Source: Adiantum capillus-veneris (lineage: Eukaryota; Streptophyta; Polypodiopsida; Polypodiales; Pteridaceae). From it: DNA of 64,000 nt. Below the pieces are notes generated by a model, which saw nothing but the letters and a program-made list of their open reading frames with translations, did no database searches and had not been told where the DNA came from. The DNA is taken from NCBI GenBank assembly GCA_014529385.2, contig CM043963.1, positions 93,713,912-93,777,911 on the forward strand. Reading direction: 5' to 3'. The position numbers were made by a program, and so were the translations under genes. Below are positions 11,029-22,263 of this stretch, in pieces (position 1 is the first letter of the stretch; every line of letters begins with the position of its first letter).

Positions 11029-12108
11029 ATGGGAAACTCTGGCGGATTTTTCCCAGAAGTAAACAGTTTGGCAGATATGGTATCTTCTCAAAGTGAGACT
11101 CTTTACAACATAAAGAAGCTGGATGGCACAAACTTTCCATTCTGGAAGAAGCAGATTTGGCAGGTTTTGGTACAGAAAAAACAAGTGAAGCCACTGAAGC
11201 TCAAAGGGGAGAGACCAGAAGGTATGGCTGAAGATGAGTGGGAAGAGCTTGACAAGTTAGCTTGTTCCACAATCATGCTGACACTGGCAGAAAATGTTTA
11301 CTTCAACGTAGCAGAAGAGACTACAGCGTATGGCGTATGGCAAAAGCTATGTGGTATGTACGAGAAACAAAGTGCTGCTTCTCAGGTTTACTGGCTCAAG
11401 AAATTGGTGGATTTGAAGATGAAGGAAGGGACATCCATGTCAAATCATCTCAATGAATTTCACACAATTTTCAGCCAGTTAACAACACAGGAGATAGTCT
11501 TTCCAAATTCATTGAAGGCTATGTTTCTCTTAATCACTTTGCCAGATAGTTGGGATACTTTTCGTACAGCGTTCAGTAATTTTGTCATGCCAGAAGGTCT
11601 TACAAGTGCCAATGTAGAAGGCATCTTGCTCATAGAGGAAGTGAACAGGAAGAACATTAACAAAGGCAAAGGCAATAGTGCTTTGGTCATTCGAGAGAGA
11701 CAACAGTCTAAAGAGAAGAAGGGTAAGAAGGCACAAAACCAAAGTAAGTCTCGTGACTCAAAGTCAAAGGATGACATAGAATGCTACCATTGTGGCAAGA
11801 AGGGTCACATGAAGAAAGCCTGTACGAAGTGGAAACAAGAAAAAGGCAAAACAAAGAGTTCTAAGAAAGATGAAAAGAAGAGTTCAGTGAAGATTGAAGA
11901 GGTGAATGTCACAGGATCTAGTTCAGACAGTGATTCTGGTATAGCAATTGGTGACATCCTCCTCACAAGCAATCTTGATTCTATTTTCTTGATTGCACAG
12001 GATGGACATGCTATGAGTGATTGGATTATCGACTCAGGGGCATCTTTACGTGTTTCTCCGCACAAAGAGTGGTTTACATCATATGCGACTACTAAAGATT
12101 ATGTCTGA
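11029..12108 (+). CDS. gag: Element A gag and start of protease
   Basis: The frame is open from 10819, but the first methionines there lie in leader-like sequence. The likely start is ATG at 11029 (MGNSGGFFPEV) or 11077 (MVSSQSETLY). The N-terminal copia gag region has YNIKKLDGTNFPFWKKQIW near residue 25, then the UBN2-type helical domain (EETTAYGVWQKL, LPDSWDTFRTAF). A CCHC zinc knuckle CYHCGKKGHMKKAC is at 11782-11823, followed by a Ser/Lys-rich linker. The protease active site IDSGA is at about residue 335, with catalytic Asp codon 12031-12033. The frame ends at TGA 12106, apparently a mutated arginine codon, and the polyprotein continues in the same frame. The product forms the RNA-packaging particle. 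Confidence 0.82.
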   Translation: MGNSGGFFPEVNSLADMVSSQSETLYNIKKLDGTNFPFWKKQIWQVLVQKKQVKPLKLKGERPEGMAEDEWEELDKLACSTIMLTLAENVYFNVAEETTAYGVWQKLCGMYEKQSAASQVYWLKKLVDLKMKEGTSMSNHLNEFHTIFSQLTTQEIVFPNSLKAMFLLITLPDSWDTFRTAFSNFVMPEGLTSANVEGILLIEEVNRKNINKGKGNSALVIRERQQSKEKKGKKAQNQSKSRDSKSKDDIECYHCGKKGHMKKACTKWKQEKGKTKSSKKDEKKSSVKIEEVNVTGSSSDSDSGIAIGDILLTSNLDSIFLIAQDGHAMSDWIIDSGASLRVSPHKEWFTSYATTKDYV

Positions 12109-15046
12109 CTTAGCAATGAACAGGTTTGTGACATACTTGGAGTGGGAGATGTGTAGTTGAAGTTTTAGAATGGCTCTTCTTTATGGCTCAAGAATGTCAG
12201 ACATGTTCCAGCAATCCAAAAGAGCTTGATCAGTACAGGGAAGTTGGATGATGCGGGTTATGTGACAGTTTTTGGAAACAATGCTTGGAAGATCTCCAGA
12301 GGTTCGATGACTGTAGCACATGGCAACAAGTCAGGAACTCTGTACACTTTACATGTTTCAGAGGTTAAAAACCATGTAATTAATGTGATTTAGCAGCCAA
12401 GTGTGTCAATGTGGCATCGTAGGCTAAGACATATGTCAAAAAGAGGAATGGAAATGCTTTCTCATGATGGTTATTTGCTTGGCTTTTCATTTCAAGATTT
12501 CAAGTTTTGTGATCATTGTGTTTATGGTAAGCAAACATAGGACCCTCACAGATCAAAGAGGAATCGTAGGGATGAATGGTTAGCTCTTGTGCACAATGAT
12601 CTATGCAGACCAATGCCTACTTTGTCACTAGGGGGAGCATCGTACTTTCGTACATTCATAGATGACTATTCTCGCAAAGTATGGGTTTACCTCTGGAAGC
12701 ACAAGGATGAGGTGCTCAAGGTCTTTAAGACATTCTTGCAGCTTGTGGAGAATCAGAGTGGTCAGAAGCTGAAGTGCTTAAGGACAGACAATGGTGGAGA
12801 GTACATTTCCAAAGATTTCCAAGACTTTTGTGAAGCAAAAGGGATAAAGCGAGAACTTACTGCACCATACAATCCTTCACAAAATGGAGTTGCAGAACGT
12901 ATGAATAGGACCATACAAGAGAAGCTCAAAAGCATGTTGTCAAATGCTGAATTGCCTGATGGATTTTGGGCGGAAGTAGTGGCTACAGCAGTCCATTTGA
13001 TCAACAGTTCTCCTAGTAGGGTTCTGGATAAGAGTGAAGTGGCCGAGATGCTATGGACAGGCAAGGCACCTTAATATAAGCATCTCAAAGTCTTTGGTTG
13101 TGAAGCTTATAGCCATATTCCTAAGGAGTTCAGGAATAAGTTAGAGCCAAAGAGCAAGAAGTGTATATTTCTTGGCTACGGAGAATCGGGCGAGATGGGT
13201 TATCGGCTTTGGGATCCTGAGTCTAGAAATGTTATTCGTAGCAATGATGTGCATTTCAATGAAGCCAAGTTTCACGCTAAGCCAGAGAAGATGGAGGAGA
13301 TCAGAAGAGTTGTCTTCAGGGAAGATGGACCTAGTGTTAGCACATCAAGACAGCATGGTCAGGCTCAGGAACAGCCTATAGTGGCTAGAGAGGCAGAATC
13401 AATTTTGGTGAGACGTTCTGAGCGTGTCTCCAAACCACCTGATCGTTATGTGCCATCTCTAAATTATGTCATGGTCACGGATTGCGGAGAACCATCTTGT
13501 TACAAGGAGGCATTACAAGTGGTTGACTCAAAAAAATGGCAGTTGGCCATGCAATCAGAGATGACGGCTTTGCATAAGAATCAACTGTGGGATTTGGTTC
13601 AATTGCCAGAGGGCAAGAAAACTCTACCTTGTAAGTGGGTTTACAGGTATAAGCTTACTCCTCATGATGGACAGCCAAAATACGAAGCACGGTTGGTTGC
13701 TAAGGGTTTTAAGCAAGAACACGAAATAGATTTTGATGAAGTCTTTTCACCAGTTGTCAAGATGACAACATTGAGAAGTGTACTTGCTTTGGTTGCCAAA
13801 CATGATGTGCATTTACATCAGATGGATGTGAAAACGGCATTTCTTCATGGAGATTTGCATGAGGAGGTTTATATGCAACAGCCAGAAGGGTATGTTGAGA
13901 AATGCAAAGAGAAATTGGTATGTCATTTGAGAAATATTTTCTATGGCTTGAAACAAGCACCAAGAGAATGGTACAAGAAGTTTCACCAATATATGCTTTC
14001 TCAAGGATACAAGAGAAGTGAGACAGATCATTGCCTGTATACTCGACAAGTTAAGGTTGGTAGCTTGATAATCCTCATCTTGTATGTGGATGACATGTTA
14101 CTTGGTTGCTGGTAGACAAATGGTAGAAATTTCAGATCTTAAGTCAAAAATGTCAAAGGTTTTTGACATGAAATACATGGGTGAGGCAAGTCATATACTG
14201 GGTATGCGTATCTAGTGAGATAGGTCAAAGAAGATGCTTTACTTATCTCAGGACGAGTATATTGACAAGGTGTTGCAACGTTTCCATATGGACAGGGGAA
14301 AGGCATTGATGACACCATTTCCGTCATATGTGAAACTAAGCAACCAAGATTGCCCACAGTCTAAGGTGGAAAAGGTTGAAATAGATAAGGTGCCATATGC
14401 GTCTACATGTGGGAGTTTGATGTATGCAATGATTGCTACACGTCCGGATATTGCATTTGCAGTGGGAGTGGTTAACAGATATATGTCAAATCCTGGCATG
14501 AAACATTGGGAGGCAGTGAAAGGTATCATGAGATACTTAAAACATACAAAGAGTATGCGCATATGCTATGGTAGTCAATATTTGAGTGCCAGGGGATACA
14601 CTGACTCAAATTATGCAGGAGACTTGGATAAGAGGAGATCTACATCAGGCTATGCCTTTACATTGGCTAGAGGTGCCACATCATGGTGATTTCGATTACA
14701 AGATTGTATTACGCAGTCTACTACAGAAGCTGAGTATGTTGCTTCAAATGAGTCATGCAAAGAAGATATTTGGCTTGGTAGATTGGTAGCAAACTTGGGA
14801 ATCAAAGTAGATATGCCAGATTTATATTGTGATAGTCAAAGTGCTATACAGTTGGCAAAGAATCTAGTGTTCCATTCGAAGACTAAGCATATTGATGTGA
14901 AATATCACTTCATTAGGGAAGTACTTGAAGACAAGCAGATACAACTGCTGAAGATCCACACCAAGGACAATCCTACTGATCAACTCACAAAGGGACTTCC
15001 AGGAGAGGGCTTTGTGCATTGTCATGAGTTATTGGGCATTGGATAG
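12109..15046 (+). pseudogene. pol: Element A pol: integrase, RT, RNase H
   Basis: It continues the gag frame. Visible in order are: the pre-integrase block MWHRRLRHMSKRGMEML with a CDHC finger half; the integrase core (HND at 12598, LRTDNGGEY near 12778, QNGVAERMNR near 12890, the D-D-E set); copia RT (KWVYRYKL, VDVKTAF-type QMDVKTAFLHGD, YGLKQAPREWY, catalytic YVDDM at 14083-14097); and RNase H (YTDSNYAGD, YCDSQSAIQLAKN, HIDVKYHFIRE). In-frame stops follow the first TGA at 12154, 12166, 12391, 12538 and 13072. An extra base near 14100 shifts the frame. Further stops are at 14213, 14216 and 14687. Domain content is otherwise complete, so decay is by point mutation. Confidence 0.9.
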
Positions 15047-15115
15047 ATGGCAGCCATGTAAATCTTTGTACATTTATGTTCATAGATTTACAGTTATTTA
15101 AAGTGCCACATTGGA

Positions 15116-15130
15116 CTTTAAGTGGGAGGT
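15116..15130 (+). promoter_or_regulatory. Polypurine tract of element A
   Basis: TTTAAGTGGGAGGT lies directly before the 3' LTR, the usual copia plus-strand primer position. Confidence 0.75.
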
Positions 15131-15345
15131 TGTTGGGATTAAAGCCCAAGTGGCCTCTTATACGGATATGGCCGCCCGCCCGCCTAGCTCACTTATCACT
15201 AACTCTTTGTATATACTCACTTATACTTTTGTGGATAATAAGTTTCGGGAGATAACCCTTCAAAAAAATTATCTACGTACTGTGTGAGCTCTCTGTGTAT
15301 GTCTGTGTGTGTGTGAGTCGATCTACGCTCTGCTCCGCGACTTCA
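15131..15345 (+). repeat. 3' LTR of element A
   Basis: A 215-bp copy of 9691-9916 with small indels, followed by target duplication GGTTG. Confidence 0.93.
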
Positions 15346-15350
15346 GGTTG

Positions 15351-15626
15351 TGTCTAAAGGTCATCCTAGGGAAATTGGATGCTTTGTGTGTGTACCAAAA
15401 ACGTCTTCACAAATCCTACAAAGGAGGGGGCGAGCCCTGGAAGTAGGGGATGAGAGAGGAGCACACTCACACAATCACAAGCTTCCTTTACACAAAGGGA
15501 ATAAGGGACACATGTCAGATCCCTAGCCTAGATGCCCACAAGGTGTACTCAAATCCTATTGGATATCCATGGAGGTGGACCAATGAGAATTATGCTAGAG
15601 TAAATCTAGTTTAATTTATTTAAAAG
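15351..15626 (+). repeat. Element E 3' LTR, piece 2 of 4
   Basis: It matches the 5' LTR from TGTCCAAAGG (about 5504) to TTTAAAAG (about 5778), between the copia A and copia B insertions. Confidence 0.82.
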
Positions 15627-15857
15627 TGTTTGAATTATGGTTGCAAAGAAACACACACAGCTTGGAGAAGATGAAGGAAGCTCAAGGCACACAATAGAGA
15701 GTGTATTACTTAGTGTGCAATGGAAAGATAGATAGCCCTAGAGTGATGGGTGTATATTCAATGCTCGGGGGAAAAACCCTCCTAAATAAAGAGGGAAAAA
15801 ATGCCCCGGCGGTCCTAGTGTGTTCACACACATCACTACCACATGTATATGGTAACA
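15627..15857 (-). repeat. 3' LTR of element B (left end)
   Basis: 231 bp, matched by 39245-39471. The adjacent purine-rich CCAACGGGAATT on the minus strand (15858-15869) is the probable polypurine tract. Confidence 0.92.
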
Positions 15858-15932
15858 AATTCCCGTTGGAGTGATGCCGTGAACGAGAGCTGGAACATGA
15901 GTAAAGGGAATTTCCATGCCCTAAGGACACAA

Positions 15933-17392
15933 TCAATCCACAAAGGGGAGTAAGCCCAAAGCTTTGCAGAAAGCTTCAAGCTTCTCACGAGACAATGCCT
16001 TTGTGAAAAGATCTGCAAGGTTGTCCTGTGTTGGCACATAAGCCAAGCTGATCTCTCCTGCTGAGAGCCTCTCCCTGACATAGTGGTAATGCACCTCAAT
16101 GTGCTTTGTGCGAGCATGAAAAACTGGGTTCCTCGCAACTGCCAATGCGCTCTGACTGTCAGTGTAGATAGTGTTGGCAGTGTCTTGTCTAACACCCAAA
16201 TCAGCCATAAGGCGTCTGAGCCATACACACTCAACCGTAGCTGTGAAGACTGCCTTTTACTCAGCCTCACAACTCAAAGGGGCCACAGTAGGTTGCCTCT
16301 TGCTCAACCATGATATACATGAACTGCCAAGCATGAAACAAAAACCACTTGTGGACACTCGCGTGTCAAAACAACCAGCCCAATCTGAGTCCAAAAAAGC
16401 ATGTAAGTCTGGCGGCAATGATCCCCCCTTGGGATAAAACAAGCTAAGATGTAAAGTTCCACTAAGGTAGTGGAAAATCCTTTTGACAGCCTGCCAATGC
16501 TTAGACCCTCGGCTATGCATGAATCTGCTGACATGTGAGACTACAAACTGAATATCTGGCCTCGTGTTGCATACATAAATGAGGCAGCCAACAACAGTTT
16601 GGTAAATAGTGACATGAGAAGGATCGCCACCATCATGTAGACTCAACTTCAAACGTGTTTCCATGGTTTGCAATCCTCAAGTCCAAACTTACATAGCAAT
16701 GTCTCTATGTAACTTTTCTAACACAAGGCAATACCACCATCACACTGCTTAAACTGTATACCCAAGTAATGATGCAACAGCCCCATATCTTTCATCTTGA
16801 AAGTAGCATTCAAATCAGCCTTAAATTCAGCAATATGTCTCTCATTTGGTCCAATGATCAGCAAATCATCGACATAAAGAACCACAATGAGAAGTACATC
16901 ACCCTCACTCTTTACATACAATGTGCTTTCTGTTGGACTGTTACGAAAGCCTTGTTTGACCAAATGAGTTTCAGCTTTCTCATACCAAGCACGAGGAGAT
17001 TTCTTCAAGCCATACAAAGCCTTCTTACATCTGCACACTTTGTCCTCTTGTCCTTTTATGACAAAACCGTGAGGCTGCGTTACATAAACTTCCTCCAATA
17101 TGTCACCATTCAAGAAAGCAGTAACAATGTATGATTGATGTACATCCCAATCAAAATGAGCTGCCAATGCACATAGAAAACGAACAGTAGTCATACGACA
17201 AGTGGGAGCAAAAGCTTCTTCATAATCAATTCCCTTTTGATGTGCATAACCCTTTGCAACAAGTTGAGCCTTATGGCGATCAATCTCACCATCCGGCTTG
17301 CGTTTCAACTTGTAAACCCACTTCGTACCAATCTCACCATCATGTACTGTCTCTAGTACATGATAGCAAGGGCTGAACAGAATCTTCCACAA
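15933..17392 (-). pseudogene. pol: Element B RT and RNase H
   Basis: Read on the minus strand. RT begins at the KWVYKLKRKPDGE block (about 17325) and runs through AQLVAKGYAHQKGIDYEE, the TAFLNGD block, YGLKKSPRAWYEKAE and the catalytic YVDDL. RNase H follows after frame changes (about 16673 and 16208): DSDWAGCFDTRVSTSG, SWLSKRQPTVAPLSCEAE with a stop, then YTDSQSALAVARNPVF and HIEVHYHYVRERL. In a normal copia element a linker and the first RT block lie between the end of integrase and KWVYK. Here they are missing, and integrase-tail sequence joins RT almost directly near 17350, so this is a deletion. Confidence 0.87.
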
Positions 17393-18915
17393 ACACTACA
17401 TCCCAAGAAACCAGATTACGTTTTGTTTGCGGATGATACAACCTATAACCTTTGCTTTCAGCACTATAACCAACAAATACATTTGACAGCCTTATCATCC
17501 AATTTTCTGCGCTGCACTTGTGGCACCAAATCATATGCCAAACAGCCAAAAACACGCATGTGCTCAATAGAAGGCTTTCTATCATGCCATGCTTCATATG
17601 GAGTAATAGACTGCAAAGCTTTCGTAGGACATCTGTTAAGTACATAAGTGGCACACATGATGGTCTTAAGCCAAACAGAATGCAGCAAAGCTTGACTTTT
17701 GACCATACATCGTGCCATTTCCGTCAGTGACCTATTTTTATTCTCAGCAACACCATTTTTCTGAGGTGTATAAGGCACTATACATTGGTCTTTTATCCCA
17801 CGACTAGCTAGAAATGCATTAAATTCATGAGACATATACTCCCCCCCTCGATCGGAACGGAGGGTGCCCATAGTACATTTCGAGACATTTTCAGTCGTAG
17901 CGAGAAATTGTTTGAAGCACATAAAAACTTCGGACTTCACTTTAAGCGGAAATACCCATGCATGCCTGGAGTAGTCATCAATGAAAGTCACGAAGTACAG
18001 GTAATTGCCCAAGGACAGAGGTTGCATGGGCCCACAAACATCACTATGCACAAGCTGCAACCTGCATGTGGCCCTAACTGAACCATCCTTTGGAAACTTA
18101 GAACATTGCATTTTACCCAGAATACAGCCTTCAAAACCATGGTTGACAGGTGCTTCAAAAGGCGGCAAAGAAGCAACCATATCAGATTTCTGCAAACGCG
18201 GCAAACTGGCAAAATTCAGATGACCAAAACGTGCATGCCAAAGTTTTGCATCTGAAATAGCCCTTGAATCTGCAACAGCATTTGCAAAATTTTCTCCACA
18301 CTTGTCATACAAAGTGAGCTTATACAGCCCATAGCACAAAAGGCCAGATGCAACAATTTCATCACCAAAACTGAGATCATGAACTATACATCTGTCATCC
18401 ACAAATTTGACTACAAGTCCAAGTCTAGCAAGTGCGGATACAGACAAGAGATTCTTCTTGATCCCAGGTACATAAAGTGCATCAACAAGTGTGAAAGAAC
18501 TTCCATTAGCAGCAGTAAGCACAATCCTTCCAACTCCCAGAACTGGATAAGAGGCATTGTTGGCACAAGTGACTGAATTCCCATGAGGGACAGACTTGAG
18601 AGAGGTAAACAATTCACGATGTGAGGTAATGTGCTTTGTAGCACCACTGTCGAAATACCACACATGTGAATCTGCAGCAATTGACAAGCATGCATCATGG
18701 ACAATAGGATTGTAAGTGCACTCTGCGCTAAAAGCCCATTGTCCATCAACATCAGCATTACAGTCTCCTTTTACAGAAGACTCAACAATGGCTGCATTTG
18801 TAGTGGAACCAGCATTTGCAGTGGAACCACCCTCTTTCTTCTTAGCCTCTTTTGCCTTCAACTTAGGACACGACTTGATCAAGTGATCATTAGCTTTACA
18901 ATAATGGCAACGCAT
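17340..18915 (-). pseudogene. pol: Element B zinc knuckle, protease and integrase
   Basis: The minus-strand frame 18915-17464 opens in the gag zinc knuckle (CHYCKANDHLIKSC). It passes the protease site WYFDSGATKHI at about residue 88, the pre-integrase LWHARFGHLNFASL, and the integrase core: HSDVCGPM, LRSDRGGEY and NGVAENKNR carry the D-D-E residues. It ends with a frame change near 17470. The tail FVGYSAESKGYRLY continues in the neighbouring frame to 17340. It would encode polyprotein cleavage and cDNA integration. Apart from that shift the stretch is long and open (484 codons), so decay is less advanced than in A's pol. Confidence 0.88.
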
Positions 18916-19328
18916 CTTCTTTTTGCCCTTGTCACCAGAGGCTCAGTACAGATTTGTTTTGATGACAAGTGTTGTTGCTCATTGATATCCTTGACACTAG
19001 CAAGGAAAGTGTCCATATCATCTTCCTCATACATAATCTTCGACTCCAGCTCTTTACGCAGCAAAGCAATTTTAGCCTCATTGCAGCTTGCATAAAGACC
19101 TGCTAGAATATCCCAAGCATGTTTTGTAGATTTTGCTGAACGGATGTGAGGAACAATGGTGCGCTTCACAGAAAATGCAATCAATGCATAAGCGTGCGCA
19201 TCGTTACCATCCCAACGAGCTTGTTCTGCCGTAGGCAAAACAACTCTAACAGCAGCAATCCTTGCAGCAAGACCTACAACATCGCCTACATCCTCAGAAC
19301 CAGGACGTACATCAATGCCGTGCACAAT
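18879..19328 (-). pseudogene. gag: Element B gag, main part (3' of the D insertion)
   Basis: Minus-strand frame. VHGIDVRPG continues the gag N-terminus found at 38757-38882. A UBN2-type domain follows: DAHAYALIAFSVKRTIV, SAKHAWD-like STKHAWDILAGLY, LLRKELESKIMYEEDD. A frame change near 18945 separates it from the zinc knuckle in the next feature. The gene is cut in two by the 19.4-kb element D. Confidence 0.85.
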
Positions 19329-20257
19329 TGTTTTAGGGCAAAACTACTCCCCTGTTCATACTCACGAGCACGACACAGAAAACATACTTATCATCTGATG
19401 ACACGACTAACCCGTAGGTGCACGTAGGCAATCTCGTTAGCTTGTCAGGCTGAGACCAATCTACACATACGCACTTTTATGATGCATCAATCACTAACCC
19501 TGGTAGAATGCAACCCACTCTATCCCTAAACGCTCACAACACCGTTTACACGTCCAATGAACTTGGAATCGCATCAAAGTTACTAGGCATCATCCTCTCA
19601 CTAGGACATACTTACCTATAAGTCTAATCTCACCAGATTTGAACCCTAGCTATCTCGAATACTGTCGCGATATACCAACATGTCATAATCCAAAAGTGGG
19701 TGAAACTTAAGTTTATCAGTATCTATGTGTAGCTAATCTCTTTCTCATTCCATGAAGCACTTGATTATTGAAAACAGACACCGTTTGTGCTACTTACAAG
19801 CAAAACAAGCTCGAGGAAGAATCGATCGCGATCAACTCGAAACGGCGAATGCGTGGCGTGGGCGCGTAGCTCTCGGAGAGACTACCGCGATGGTGTGGTC
19901 GCGTCGTGAATCCGGTGAGGGAGAAGCGCGTAGCGAAGAGGATAAGACACACTCACCGTCTCTCTCTCTCCCTCTCAGACTCGTACGACACAGGCTTAAT
20001 GTTTAAAAAATGTTGTCCAAAAAATGGTTCTAAGGTGACTTTTATACTTTAGTCACCTTAGCTCAAAAATGTACATGGGGTTCTCTTGCTCATGATTACA
20101 AAGTGGGAATAAATTTGAGTCCTGACTAACTGACTAATATTTACATAATCCAAACGAATGGATCAAAATGATAAGACGTCTTTGACATAAAAAATGGAAT
20201 TTGATATGCTTTACAAGATGGGATCATTACAACAGTTGGACCAATGGGGCTCCAACA
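19329..20257 (-). repeat. 3' LTR of element D (left end)
   Basis: 929 bp, matched along its length by 37823-38751. It contains a degenerate copy of the element's palindrome at about 19663-19676 (CTGTCGCGATATAC). Short plus-strand frames inside it occur in both LTRs and are not considered genes. Confidence 0.93.
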
Positions 20258-20274
20258 CTCCCCCCCTCCTAATT
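20258..20274 (-). promoter_or_regulatory. Terminal polypurine tract of element D
   Basis: On the minus strand AATTAGGAGGGGGGGAG directly precedes the LTR start TGTTGG. The first TAG is the stop codon of the accessory frame. An identical 17-mer occurs at 26368-26384. Confidence 0.85.
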
Positions 20275-20305
20275 CATGTCTACCACGACATGATCGTCTT
20301 TGTCT

Positions 20306-21160
20306 TCATTGTTGTTGTCGCCTTTCTTGGGTGATTTGATGTAGAAACGCATCATAGCGCATAGACTCACTTGCCATTAATGGGCCAAATTTTTCTGACT
20401 TGTACATGAAGAAGCCCGTGTAAAATGCTTCTTCAAAGGTTTGGAGATGGTAGCTTGGTAGAAACATCAGCCGTTTGAAATAGGCATACAATACTGGCTC
20501 TGTCGGTGGCCCACTTAGATCATATGACAACTTTGAGATGCTTCTTTCAGTATTCATATACTCTGATGTCCAGCTTTCTGAGAAGACTGTGAGACAGGCC
20601 AAAAATGTTCGAGCTATCTTACATAGCATCTTGCAGGATAGGTCAGGAGAGCCTCCGAATTCTGCTATGGCGCCCTGCAGGGTTTTCACCATGTAAGAAC
20701 CGGATATTCTCTCTCTCTCTGCTAGCCCTGGCATTACTGGATAATTCAGCCATGTCGGATTTCTACTCTGTAGTGCTTTATGTTGGCTGTAGGTGTATGT
20801 TCGAGGAGTGGGGCAAAACGTTCTGTCATTCCTCAGCTCAGGTGGTGCATTGACTAAGTGGATTAGGTTATTAGGGTGATCCAATAGCCATTGACGCCTC
20901 CACTTTGGCTGGCTGTCCACTATTCTGTTTTGCTGCTCCCTATCCTGTACTTCTCCTTCAAACACTTGCACTTGTTCTTCTTTTTCGAGCTGCCGTTGAT
21001 GTGTTAGAGTTTCGTACTTCAGCAGGGCATATGGTAACATAGGTGCATTCCATTCCTTCTGTAGCTCTGCTGTTGTTTTGCCCGATCTGGAAAGCCCTTG
21101 TAGCAACTCCTTTTCGAGTTGCATAGCCTTGTACCATATCATTTCTGTTTGTTTTTCCAT
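20306..21160 (-). CDS. Element D accessory protein, C-terminal domain
   Basis: A 284-codon stretch in frame with the coiled-coil part. After a short helix (MEKQTEMIWYKAMQLEKEL) there is a mixed, aromatic-rich region (WRRQWLLDHPNNLIHLV, PTWLNYPVMPGL) and a helical stretch with Cys (CKMLCKIARTFLACL). It ends in YHLQTFEEAFYTGFF. No known catalytic motif is seen. A frameshift near 20345 leads to the final residues next to the polypurine tract. Confidence 0.6.
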   Translation of the reverse strand: MEKQTEMIWYKAMQLEKELLQGLSRSGKTTAELQKEWNAPMLPYALLKYETLTHQRQLEKEEQVQVFEGEVQDREQQNRIVDSQPKWRRQWLLDHPNNLIHLVNAPPELRNDRTFCPTPRTYTYSQHKALQSRNPTWLNYPVMPGLAERERISGSYMVKTLQGAIAEFGGSPDLSCKMLCKIARTFLACLTVFSESWTSEYMNTERSISKLSYDLSGPPTEPVLYAYFKRLMFLPSYHLQTFEEAFYTGFFMYKSEKFGPLMASESMRYDAFLHQITQERRQQQ

Positions 21161-21181
21161 CTGCTCGGCCAGCCTCTGCTC

Positions 21182-21865
21182 TTACAATATCATGACTGAA
21201 TCTTCTTCTGTCTCTTGGTCTTTGGAGCCAGTTTGATCCGTCTGCGTATCTGGTGCCTCCTGTTCATCTGAATCATCCTCGTACTCATCTTGACCCCCAT
21301 ATACTTTGGCGAGTCCAGCCAAATTCGTTGTTGCTGGCTCCATGTGCACTCGTACCTGTCCTTGGTGCTGCCCTGCACTTTGTAGACTTGCGATTTGTGC
21401 GGCCATTGTTCTACTATTGATTTGTAGAGCTTGAAATTCCATTTCTTTTTTAGCGGCAGATTCCTCTAGCTGTTTTAACCTGATGTGCAAGTTTTCATTT
21501 TCTTCTCTGAGTGATTTGGAAACAATGCTTTCCATTTCACTGTCAGGAGCTGGTCCTTGTTGTTGTTCACTTTGCAAGTCTGAAATTTGTCTTTGTAGTT
21601 GATCTTCTGCTCTAAGTGAACTTTCAGGAATCATTAAACATTGTTTTCTTTCCAACTCCAGCTCCCTCTTTAGTGCAGCCACTTCTTCTTCTGGGTGGAC
21701 TACTGGTGTTGTTGGTAGCGACGTTTTTTTCTTCTTAGCGCGTTCGATTTCTCTTGCTTGGATATTTGTTACTGCTCTCAAATCTTTGACTTCAATTTGT
21801 AAGTCATCGATGACGAATTGCAAACTTTTGATGGTCTCCAGCGCATCTTGCTTTTCCTTTTCCAA
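21182..21865 (-). CDS. Element D accessory protein, coiled-coil part
   Basis: A 227-codon stretch of the accessory frame, almost entirely predicted coiled coil by its heptad-like spacing of Leu, Ile and Val (TIKSLQFVIDDLQIEVKDL, ENLHIRLKQLEESAAKKEM). It ends in an acidic tail. It is joined upstream by a frameshift to 22239-21778 (also coiled coil) and downstream, past one TAA, to 21160-20306. It is probably not a separate gene. Confidence 0.6.
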   Translation of the reverse strand: MEKEKQDALETIKSLQFVIDDLQIEVKDLRAVTNIQAREIERAKKKKTSLPTTPVVHPEEEVAALKRELELERKQCLMIPESSLRAEDQLQRQISDLQSEQQQGPAPDSEMESIVSKSLREENENLHIRLKQLEESAAKKEMEFQALQINSRTMAAQIASLQSAGQHQGQVRVHMEPATTNLAGLAKVYGGQDEYEDDSDEQEAPDTQTDQTGSKDQETEEDSVMIL

Positions 21866-22263
21866 CTTTTGGATGTGTTCGTCTCTGTCACTGACATCTT
21901 CAAGGAATACCGTTTTATTGTATCTTCACATATGGCATTGAAGTCTTCCGACTCCTGTAAATTGTCTTTGAGAAGATTTATTGTGCCTTTGAGCCCCAAT
22001 ATTTCAGCATCTTTGATGCTGATCAGCTTTAAAGTGTCCTCCATTTGCTCTTGCAGTCTCAGAACTTCCTCATCAGTTTTTTGTAGCTTCATTTTGTTGG
22101 ACCGGTTCTGATCAGCTAACCATTGACTGTGCAGTCTTGTTCGGTTGAGTATTGTCGCCATTGACTGCAAATCTTCATCTATAGTATCTTCTAGCTCAAT
22201 TTCTTGAGAGGAAGAAGATTTATCTTTAGTCTGATCCACCTCCTTTTGCTTGCCTTTATCACT

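Larger units (their letters stand above)
9691..15345 (+). mobile_element. Element A: full-length Ty1/copia retrotransposon (5.65 kb), inactivated
   Basis: LTRs at 9691-9916 and 15131-15345 begin TGTTGGGATTAAAGCCC and end GCGACTTCA. The flanking 5-bp target duplication GGTTG (9686-9690, 15346-15350) is exact, and its removal restores the E LTR. The order is LTR, initiator-Met primer site, gag, protease, integrase, RT, RNase H, polypurine tract, LTR. Protease-integrase-RT order makes it copia. The polyprotein has nine in-frame stops and one frameshift, so it is dead. Confidence 0.94.

Noticed and set aside
19752-20006. Open frame in the element D LTR, repeated at 38246-38527
   Set aside because: LTR duplication explains the recurrence; the C-terminus diverges through a CT run and no domain is visible.
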